Positions 57,884 to 64,000 of a stretch of DNA of 64,000 bases are shown piece after piece (the stretch's first letter is position 1; each line of letters starts with the position of its first letter). The position numbers and the translations under genes were made by a program. Origin of the DNA: JAVWJP01 sp036638975 (lineage in GTDB: Bacteria > Bacillota > Clostridia > Oscillospirales > Ruminococcaceae); the NCBI GenBank assembly GCA_036638975.1, contig JAVWJP010000005.1, positions 1-64,000 of the forward strand, in the 5' to 3' direction. A model generated the notes under the pieces. It saw only the letters and a list, made by a program, of their open reading frames with translations. It had not been told where the DNA came from and did not search any database.

Positions 57884-58795
57884 ATGAACTCTGGTATATT
57901 ACTTATAAACAAGCCGTCGGGTTTTACGTCTTTTGATGTTATAGCTAAAATGCGCGGTATGTCGCGGGTGCGCAAAATAGGGCATTCGGGCACCTTAGAC
58001 CCTATGGCAACAGGGGTTTTGCCGTTGCTTTTTGAGAGCGCAACAAAGGCCTGCGACATTATGCCAAACCAAAATAAGCGCTATAAGGCACAGCTTTGCC
58101 TGGGGCTTACCACCGATACACAGGATATTACAGGCAAAATTCTTACACAATGCGAGTTTACTGCAAAAAAAGATGATGTTTTGGCTGTGCTGCCGCAATT
58201 CAGCGGTGACATTATGCAGCTTCCGCCTATGTATTCGGCGCTTCAAATAGACGGTAGGCGCCTTTATGATATTGCCCGCGAGGGGCGTGAGGTGCACCGC
58301 GAGCTGCGCCCTGTAACCATTTATAATATAGCGCTTACAGAAGCTGACGACGAAAAGCACCTTTATACGCTTGATATTTCGTGCTCTAAGGGCACTTATA
58401 TTCGTACAATATGTAACGATATCGGACAAAAGCTGGGTTGCGGTGCGGTGCTTACGGCGCTTTGCCGCACCGAGGCTGCGGGCTTTACGCTTGCAGATTG
58501 CATCACCTTAGAGCAGGCGCAGCAGGCGGCTGATGAAGGCAGCTTGTTTGAACATTTGCTGCCGGTGGAGAGTGCTTTTAAAGATTTGCCGCGCATTACG
58601 CTTGATGCTTACCGCAGCAAGCTTTTTCAAAACGGTGTGCCCCTCTGTCTAAGTCATAATAAAATACCGCTTATAAGCGGCAGCTTTACCGTTTATAGTG
58701 ATAATAATGTTTTTTTGGGGCTTGCACACAATAATTTAGAAAAAGATGAGCTTGTTATGGACAAGCTTTTTGCAGTCATAAAGCAAGGGGGCTGA
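57884..58795 (+). CDS. truB: tRNA pseudouridine-55 synthase
   Basis: TruB makes pseudouridine 55 in the T loop of tRNAs. The 303-residue protein starts GILLINKPSGFTSFDVI and has the catalytic Asp in SGTLDPMATGVLP, plus the Y-A-L segment PPMYSALQIDGRRLYDIAREG. A PUA-like domain forms the C-terminus. SD GGAGGGG eight bases upstream. It is 11 bp after nrnA. Confidence 0.96.
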   Translation: MNSGILLINKPSGFTSFDVIAKMRGMSRVRKIGHSGTLDPMATGVLPLLFESATKACDIMPNQNKRYKAQLCLGLTTDTQDITGKILTQCEFTAKKDDVLAVLPQFSGDIMQLPPMYSALQIDGRRLYDIAREGREVHRELRPVTIYNIALTEADDEKHLYTLDISCSKGTYIRTICNDIGQKLGCGAVLTALCRTEAAGFTLADCITLEQAQQAADEGSLFEHLLPVESAFKDLPRITLDAYRSKLFQNGVPLCLSHNKIPLISGSFTVYSDNNVFLGLAHNNLEKDELVMDKLFAVIKQGG

Positions 58796-58801
58796 AGCTT
58801 T

Positions 58802-59710
58802 TTGAATGATATAACAGAGCTAAAGACGACGGCGGTTGCCCTTGGCTTTTTTGACGGTGTACACTTGGGACACAGGGCTGTAGCGGGTGAGGCGGTAAAG
58901 CTTGCCGATGCTATGGGGCTTACGCCCTGTGCTTTTACCTTTACAATGAAAAACGCTGTAACTGCTGCTAAAGCAGGTGCGGGTCTTATATGCACAGAGG
59001 ACGAAAAGGAATCAAGGCTTTCGGAGCTTGGCATTAAGAAGATATTTTGCCCCGATTTTGCGGAATTTAAGGACATGAGCGGAGAAGATTTTGTAAACGA
59101 GCTGCTCTGCAAAAGCTTTGGCGCAGCGGTGTTGTGCTGCGGAGAGGACTTTAGATTTGGCAAAAACGCGGCAAGCGGCACAAATGAGCTAAGTGCTTTA
59201 TGCAAAAAACAGGGCATTGTACTTGCTGTAGTGCCGGCAGTACTGCAAAATGGCACGGTTATAAGCTCTACGGCTGTTCGCCGTGCAATATCTGCGGGCG
59301 ATATGGCGCAGGCACGTCAGCTTTTAGGCAGGGCGTACAGCTTTAGCTTTAAGGTTGAGCACGGCAAAAAACTGGGGCGCACTATAAACGCACCTACTAT
59401 AAACCAACATTTTGCAAATGAGCTTTTGCTGCCGCGCTTTGGTGTGTATGCTTCGTTTGCGCGTGTAGACGGTGTTTGGCACCCGTCAGTTACAAACATA
59501 GGCGTTAAGCCGACGGTTACAAGCGAGGGCACGGCGCTTGCCGAAACCTGTATTATAGGGCTTGAACAAAACCTTTACGGTGAACTTGTAGAGGTAGCAC
59601 CGGTTAGCTTTATGCGCGACGAAGCGAAGTTTTTGGGTGTGGAGCAGCTTAAAGCAGCTATAGAGGACGATATTGCAAAGGCTTTTGCCATTTGCGCAGA
59701 ATATAAGTAA
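58802..59710 (+). CDS. ribF: Bifunctional riboflavin kinase / FAD synthetase
   Basis: RibF converts riboflavin to FMN and then FAD. The 302-residue protein has the nucleotidyltransferase-like FAD synthetase domain (ALGFFDGVHLGHRAV, GEDFRFGKNAASGT, ISSTAVRRAISAGD) and the flavokinase domain (GRTINAPTINQHF, FGVYASFARV). The flavokinase motif usually reads GR.IGFPTAN; here it is GRTINAPTINQ, changed but recognisable. TTG start at 58802 with AGGGGG upstream. Last gene of the rimP operon. Confidence 0.92.
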   Translation: MNDITELKTTAVALGFFDGVHLGHRAVAGEAVKLADAMGLTPCAFTFTMKNAVTAAKAGAGLICTEDEKESRLSELGIKKIFCPDFAEFKDMSGEDFVNELLCKSFGAAVLCCGEDFRFGKNAASGTNELSALCKKQGIVLAVVPAVLQNGTVISSTAVRRAISAGDMAQARQLLGRAYSFSFKVEHGKKLGRTINAPTINQHFANELLLPRFGVYASFARVDGVWHPSVTNIGVKPTVTSEGTALAETCIIGLEQNLYGELVEVAPVSFMRDEAKFLGVEQLKAAIEDDIAKAFAICAEYK

Positions 59711-59734
59711 AATTTAAAATTATTTTTCTAAATG

Positions 59735-59763
59735 TTTACAAATCTGTACAGTTGTGATATAAT
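59735..59763 (+). promoter_or_regulatory. Promoter of rpsO
   Basis: TTTACA (59735-59740) and consensus TATAAT (59758-59763) with a 17-bp spacer, just after ribF. Confidence 0.75.
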
Positions 59764-59769
59764 AATAAG

Positions 59770-59875
59770 GCTAAACGCAAGCCGTTACCTCGGCACAGGG
59801 AGAAAGCCTCAGCCTTGAGGAATATACCTACCCTTTGCTTAGATAAGCGGTAAAATAAGAAAGAGGTATAATATT
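59770..59875 (+). ncRNA. Structured rpsO leader RNA
   Basis: The leader of about 105 nt holds small stems GGCT/AGCC (59769-59783) and CCTCAG/TTGAGG (around 59807-59820), then GCTTAGATAAGC near 59837. S15 leaders in Bacillota bind S15 and repress translation. No standard leader motif could be matched exactly, so this is a call from position and structure. Confidence 0.5.
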
Positions 59876-60142
59876 ATGATGCTAAAAGACGAAAAAACGG
59901 CGGTTATAGAAGCCAACCGTTTAACCGAAAACGACACAGGTTCACCCGAGGTTCAAATCGCGATACTTTCTAAAAGAATTGCCGATTTAACCGAGCATAT
60001 CAAAATTCATAAAAAAGACCATCATTCCCGCCGCGGGCTGCTTAAAATGGTTGGTCACAGACGCAACCTGCTTAACTACCTTATGAATAAGGATATTGAA
60101 CGTTACCGTGCAATAGTTGCAAAGCTTGGTCTGCGTAAGTAA
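59876..60142 (+). CDS. rpsO: Ribosomal protein S15
   Basis: S15 of the 30S subunit, 88 residues. MLKDEKTAVIEANRL at the start, GSPEVQIAILSKRIADLTEHIK and HHSRRGLLKMVGHRRNLLNYL are conserved. The ATG at 59879 is an equally possible start. It has its own promoter and a leader, and lies directly before pnp as in many bacteria. Confidence 0.97.
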   Translation: MMLKDEKTAVIEANRLTENDTGSPEVQIAILSKRIADLTEHIKIHKKDHHSRRGLLKMVGHRRNLLNYLMNKDIERYRAIVAKLGLRK

Positions 60143-60159
60143 TATTGTAAGTTGTATTA

Positions 60160-60192
60160 CCGAAAGGCAGATGAAAAACATCTGCCTTTCGG
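60160..60192 (+). terminator. Strong hairpin between rpsO and pnp
   Basis: A perfect 14-bp stem CCGAAAGGCAGATG/CATCTGCCTTTCGG with a 5-nt A-loop, followed by CTTATATT. With only a weak T-run it may be a partial terminator or a processing site; an RNase III site exists at this place in E. coli. Together with its 3' flank to 60310 it fills the 168-bp gap, in which no gene is seen. Confidence 0.7.
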
Positions 60193-60310
60193 CTTATATT
60201 ATGGCGGCGTTAAGGTGTTTTAGCAGTGAATCGGCTGCTCAAGGTTTTGAACAGCGGCTTTACTGGCTAAACCCAAACGCTACTAAAAATAAAAAAACGG
60301 AGGTAGCATT

Positions 60311-62431
60311 ATGTTTGAAAATTTTAAAGTATTTGAAACCGAATATGCCGGCAAAAAAATAAGCTTTGAAACAGGCAAGATGTGCGCGCTTTCAAACGGC
60401 TCGTGCCTTGTGCGCTATGGCGAAACCAGTGTTTTGTGCAATGTCACCGCTTCATTAAAACCACGAGAGGGCGTAGATTTCTTTCCGCTTTCTGTCGATT
60501 ATGAGGAAAAGCTTTATTCTGTAGGTAAGATACCAGGCTCGTTTATAAAAAGAGAGTCGCGTCCTTCAGACAAAGCTATATTGGCATCTCGCTGTGTAGA
60601 CCGCCCCATTCGTCCGCTTTTCCCAAAGGATATGCGCAACGATTGCTCTGTGGTTATGACGGTTATGTCCGTAGACCCCGATTGCTCACCTGAGCTTGCG
60701 GGTATGCTGGGTGTTTCGCTTGCCATAGCTATTTCGGATATTCCATGGAACGGACCGATTTCGAGCGTAAGCATGGGCATTATTGACGGCAAAATTGTAA
60801 TTAACCCAAATGCCGAGGAGCGCAAGGCTTCGCAGATGACAACCACAGTTGTTTCTACCGCCGAGAAAATTGTTATGATAGAATCCGGCGCAAACGAAAT
60901 TGACGACGACACCATGCTTGAAGCGATTATAATGGGACATGAAGAAAACAAAAAAATGGTTGCCTTTATAAAGAGCATAGCCGAGGAGATAGGAAAGCCT
61001 AAGTTTGCATTTGAATCTCAGGAAGTTGACCACGATATGTTTGAGGCTGTAAAAGCTTTTGCCATAGACCGTGTAAAAGTGGCGCTTGATACAGACGACA
61101 AAAATACGCGTGACGCAAGCCTTGCACCTATAATAGATGATATTCACACAAAATTTGATGCAATCTATCCTGAAAAATCTGCCATGATAGATGAATGTAT
61201 TTATAAGCTGCAAAAGTTTGTTGTTCGCCGTTGGCTTTTAGACGAGGGCAAACGTGTTGACGGGCGCGGCATTGATGAAATTCGTCCGCTTAATGCACAG
61301 GTAGGCTTAATACCGCGCGTGCATGGCTCTGGTATGTTCACCCGCGGGCAGACACAGGTGCTTACTATAGCAACCTTGGGGCAATTGCGCGAGGCACAGT
61401 CGCTGGACGGCATAGACGGCGAAGAAACAAAGCGTTATATGCACCAGTACAACTTCCCATCGTACTCTGTCGGCGAAACAAAGCCAAGCCGCGGCCCAGG
61501 TAGACGAGAAATTGGGCACGGAGCATTGGCAGAGCGCGCACTAGAGCCTGTTTTGCCAAGTGTTGACGAGTTCCCCTATGCAATGCGGCTTGTTTCGGAG
61601 GTTCTTTCCTCCAACGGCTCTACCTCACAAGGCTCTATCTGTGCTTCTACATTGGCTCTTATGGACGCAGGTGTGCCCATTAAAGCACCTGTTGCGGGTA
61701 TTTCGTGCGGGCTTATCACCGAGGGCGAGCGCTGGATGACAATGGTTGATATACAGGGTCTTGAGGATTTCTTTGGTGACATGGACTTTAAAGTTGGCGG
61801 TACACACAAGGGTATCACCGCTATTCAGATGGACCTTAAAATAGACGGTTTAACACCGGAGATTGTAAAGGAAGCCTTTGCAAAGACACACGCTGCCAGA
61901 GATTATATTTTGGACGATATCATGTTGCCGGTTATATCAAAGCCGCGCGAGGAGCTTTCAAAGTATGCGCCTAAGATGATATCCATACAAATTCCAGTGG
62001 ACAAAATCCGCGAGGTTATAGGTTCGGGCGGTAAGGTTATACAAAAAATATGTGCCGACTGCAATGTTAAAATTGATATTGACGAGGACGGCAAGGTGCA
62101 CGTTTCAGCCATCAACATGGACGATTGCAGACGCGCCGTACAGGTTATAGAAACTATAGCCATAGACCCTGAGCTTGGGGCTATTTACAAGGGCAAGGTT
62201 ACCCGCATAATGACATTTGGTGCTTTTGTTGAAATTGCGCCGGGTAAAGAGGGCCTATGCCATATTTCTAAGCTTGAAAATGCACGAGTAGAAAAGGTAG
62301 AGGACGTTGTTTCTGTCGGAGATGAGATTGTAGTAATGGTGACAGAGATAGACCCGCAGGGTAGAATTAACCTCTCGCGCAAGGACGCTATAGCAAAGCT
62401 TGAGGCTAAAAAAGCCGCCGAGAATAAATAA
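60311..62431 (+). CDS. pnp: Polyribonucleotide nucleotidyltransferase
   Basis: PNPase degrades RNA 3'-to-5' with phosphate. The 706-residue protein has two RNase PH domains (RPIRPLFPKD near residue 98; GSGMFTRGQTQVLTIATLG, TSQGSICASTLALMDAGVP), a linker helical domain, a KH domain (VIGSGGKVIQKICADCNVKIDIDEDG) and a C-terminal S1 domain (GKVTRIMTFGAFVEIAPGKEGLCHISKL). SD CGGAGG. It is the second gene after the rpsO promoter. Confidence 0.97.
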   Translation: MFENFKVFETEYAGKKISFETGKMCALSNGSCLVRYGETSVLCNVTASLKPREGVDFFPLSVDYEEKLYSVGKIPGSFIKRESRPSDKAILASRCVDRPIRPLFPKDMRNDCSVVMTVMSVDPDCSPELAGMLGVSLAIAISDIPWNGPISSVSMGIIDGKIVINPNAEERKASQMTTTVVSTAEKIVMIESGANEIDDDTMLEAIIMGHEENKKMVAFIKSIAEEIGKPKFAFESQEVDHDMFEAVKAFAIDRVKVALDTDDKNTRDASLAPIIDDIHTKFDAIYPEKSAMIDECIYKLQKFVVRRWLLDEGKRVDGRGIDEIRPLNAQVGLIPRVHGSGMFTRGQTQVLTIATLGQLREAQSLDGIDGEETKRYMHQYNFPSYSVGETKPSRGPGRREIGHGALAERALEPVLPSVDEFPYAMRLVSEVLSSNGSTSQGSICASTLALMDAGVPIKAPVAGISCGLITEGERWMTMVDIQGLEDFFGDMDFKVGGTHKGITAIQMDLKIDGLTPEIVKEAFAKTHAARDYILDDIMLPVISKPREELSKYAPKMISIQIPVDKIREVIGSGGKVIQKICADCNVKIDIDEDGKVHVSAINMDDCRRAVQVIETIAIDPELGAIYKGKVTRIMTFGAFVEIAPGKEGLCHISKLENARVEKVEDVVSVGDEIVVMVTEIDPQGRINLSRKDAIAKLEAKKAAENK

Positions 62432-62448
62432 TTAATTTGCGATAACTT

Positions 62449-62478
62449 GTAGGGGCTGATGAAGGCATCGGCCCCTAC
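62449..62478 (+). terminator. Terminator of pnp
   Basis: GTAGGGGC pairs with GCCCCTAC and is extended by TGATG/CATCG. It is followed by TGTATTTT, a moderate T-run. The rest of the gap up to the next promoter is AT-rich with no gene. Confidence 0.7.
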
Positions 62479-62571
62479 TGTATTTTGCAGATGTGTTTGC
62501 CATATTTATGAGTCCGTCTTTTTTGTTTTATGTCAACCGCAAAAAAATTAAAAGTTTTTTTGTTTTTGGGG

Positions 62572-62600
62572 TTGACAAGTGTTCTTTTATAGTGTATACT
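62572..62600 (+). promoter_or_regulatory. Promoter of the TrpX-type ABC operon
   Basis: Consensus TTGACA (62572-62577) and TATACT (62595-62600), 17-bp spacer. GTCAACC (62532-62538) and GGTTGAC (62570-62576) form an inverted repeat over the -35, and TGGT-AACAG-ACCA (62602-62614) lies at the start point; either could be an operator. Confidence 0.8.
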
Positions 62601-62671
62601 TTGGTAACAGACCAGTTTAAAGCGTTAAAGTGGTGTGGCATTAAAGCAAAACTATTAAGGAGGAAAAGAAG

Positions 62672-63664
62672 ATGAAAAAGGAAATGGCAAAAAGAGCAGC
62701 GGCCTTGCTGCTGGCGGCTTGCATGGCGTTATCAGTTACAGCCTGCTCTGCTAAAAAGGGCGGAAAAATGTTGAAAATAGGTGTTGTGCAGCTTGTAGAG
62801 CATACGGCGCTTGATGCGTCCTATAAGGGCTTTATAGATGGACTTGCCGAGGCTGGCTATGAGGACGGCAAAACTGTTACTATAGATTATCAAAACGCAC
62901 AAGGAGAACAGGCAAACTGTGTAACTATTGCAGATAAATTTGTAAATGACAAATGCAATTTGATTTTGGCTATAGCAACACCTGCGGCGCAGGCTGTGGC
63001 AAACAAAACAAAGGATATACCTGTTTTGGTGACGGCGGTTACAGACCCTGCCTCTGCAAAGCTTGTGGCTACAAACGAAGCACCGGGCGGTAATGTAAGC
63101 GGAACATCTGACTTAAACCCCATTAAAGAGCAAATGGCACTGCTTATGCAGCTTGTGCCTACAGCAAAAAAGGTTGGCTTTTTATACTGCTCAAGCGAGG
63201 CTAACTCGGCTTTTCAGGTAGAGCTTGCACGCGCTGAGCTTAAAGCCGCAGGGATAGAGTCACAAGATTTTACGGTTTCTAACTCTAACGAGCTGCAACA
63301 GGTGACACAGAGTATGGTTGGCAAGGTCGATGCTGTGTATATCCCCACGGACAATATGCTGTCGGCAGGTATGACTACCGTTGCAAGCGTTACAACAGCC
63401 GCAAAGCTGCCTGTAATAGTCGGCGAGGGTGCTCAGGTAGAAAACGGCGGTCTTGCAACTTGCGGTATAAACTACTACAATTTGGGCAAGCAAACTGCGG
63501 CAATGGCTGTAAGAATACTAAAAGACGGTGCAAAACCGGCAGAAATGCCCATAGAATACTTAGACAAAACAGAGCTTATCATAAACAAAGCTGTTGCAGA
63601 AGCCGTTGGTATTACAGTACCGCAAGAGCTTGCCGGCAAAGCAACATTTGTCGAGAAAAAATAA
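62672..63664 (+). CDS. ABC transporter substrate-binding lipoprotein (TrpX/PF04392 type)
   Basis: A 330-residue lipoprotein with signal peptide and lipobox VTAC (Cys25). The domain (KIGVVQLVEHTALDASYKGFIDGLAEAGY, NLILAIATPAAQAVAN, GTSDLNPIKEQMALLMQLVP) belongs to the family of ABC_sub_bind proteins, to which streptococcal TrpX (tryptophan uptake) belongs. The substrate may be an aromatic amino acid or another small molecule. SD AAGGAGG. The permease gene follows 27 bp later. Confidence 0.9.
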   Translation: MKKEMAKRAAALLLAACMALSVTACSAKKGGKMLKIGVVQLVEHTALDASYKGFIDGLAEAGYEDGKTVTIDYQNAQGEQANCVTIADKFVNDKCNLILAIATPAAQAVANKTKDIPVLVTAVTDPASAKLVATNEAPGGNVSGTSDLNPIKEQMALLMQLVPTAKKVGFLYCSSEANSAFQVELARAELKAAGIESQDFTVSNSNELQQVTQSMVGKVDAVYIPTDNMLSAGMTTVASVTTAAKLPVIVGEGAQVENGGLATCGINYYNLGKQTAAMAVRILKDGAKPAEMPIEYLDKTELIINKAVAEAVGITVPQELAGKATFVEKK

Positions 63665-63691
63665 TTCAGCAAAATTTGGAGGAATATATTA

Positions 63692-64000
63692 ATGAATCTT
63701 TTGGCGGGAATAATAGGTGCAATGCCGGGTGCGGCGTCGCAGGGTGTTTTGTGGGGAATAATGACGTTGGGTGTGTATATTACCTATAAGGTACTCGATT
63801 ACGCTGACCTGACAGTGGACGGCAGCTTTGCTACAGGCGGAGCGGTTACTGCTGTGCTTATAATAAACGGCATGAACCCGACACTAAGTTTGTTTTTTGC
63901 CCTTGTGGCAGGGTTTGGCGCGGGGCTTATTACAGGGGTGCTGCACACAAAGCTGCAAATTCCCGCTATACTTTCAGGTATACTTTCTCAGCTTGCGCTT
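63692..64000 (+). CDS. ABC transporter permease, 3' part outside window
   Basis: The first 103 codons of a membrane permease: MNLLAGIIGAMPGAASQGVLW, then GVYITYKVLDYADLTVDGSF (the conserved start of TrpY-like and LivH-like permeases) and further helices. SD TTGGAGGA precedes the ATG. It continues past the window end and pairs with the upstream binding protein; an ATPase gene is expected next. Confidence 0.88.
   Translation, partial: MNLLAGIIGAMPGAASQGVLWGIMTLGVYITYKVLDYADLTVDGSFATGGAVTAVLIINGMNPTLSLFFALVAGFGAGLITGVLHTKLQIPAILSGILSQLAL

Overview
The window looks like chromosomal DNA from an anaerobic, Gram-positive-type Clostridium-class bacterium (Bacillota). The reasons are a complete V/A-type ATPase operon, a rimP-nusA-ylxR-ylxQ-infB-rbfA-nrnA-truB-ribF-rpsO-pnp housekeeping block, a PTS operon with a BglG/GlcT-type antiterminator, strong SD sequences (GGAGG type), frequent TTG/GTG starts, sigma-A-like promoters with 16-18 bp spacers, and ferredoxin-containing ATPases. 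The species cannot be named from the sequence. No phage, insertion sequence or CRISPR array was seen.

Layout. 1-7 kb (mostly minus strand): a direct repeat pair, tRNA-Ser(GGA), a YycJ/WalJ-type metallo-beta-lactamase-fold hydrolase, murA, sbcC and sbcD. 7.0-7.5 kb: a 108-bp tandem repeat array. 7.5-12.7 kb (plus): a Ca2+-type P-ATPase, catalase and a small lipoprotein. 12.8-17.5 kb (minus): a heterodimeric ABC exporter followed by an EpsG-like membrane protein. 17.6-18.8 kb: deoB. 18.8-24.8 kb (minus): a TetR-controlled pair of membrane proteins, a diguanylate cyclase and a chemoreceptor. 25.1-26.7 kb: a D-aminoacylase. 26.8-29.4 kb (minus): modABC behind a promoter with a ModE-box-like operator. 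29.6-32.4 kb (minus): a secreted caspase-like protease. 32.6-35.4 kb (plus): a DUF134 regulator, two NifX-like proteins and two MinD-type ATPases with inserted ferredoxin domains, an arrangement like the Desulfovibrio orange-protein (Mo-Cu cluster) system. 35.6-36.1 kb: tRNA-Val(CAC) with a duplicated 3' end, and a DUF1540 protein. 36.2-41.3 kb: ptsH-ptsI-glcT-crr-EIICB behind an RNA antitermination switch. 41.5-42.2 kb: cutC. 42.3-51.1 kb: nine V/A-ATPase genes. 51.1-62.4 kb: the translation/RNA block. 62.6-64 kb: an ABC transporter of the TrpX type, cut by the window end.

How the genes work together. The PTS block supplies the general proteins EI and HPr plus one sugar permease of the glucose/GlcNAc family, and its antiterminator gene lies in the operon it should control. 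Two residues normally used for catabolite control are changed here: HPr position 46 is Arg instead of Ser, and both PRD2 histidines of the antiterminator are Ser and Asp. The molybdate importer and the orange-protein-like operon lie within 6 kb of each other and may share molybdenum as a theme.

Most interesting items: the orange-protein-like operon next to modABC, the PTS antitermination switch with the altered HPr and GlcT residues, the secreted caspase-like protein with an EF-hand-like loop, the 108-bp tandem array and its dispersed relatives, and the duplicated tRNA-Val 3' end.
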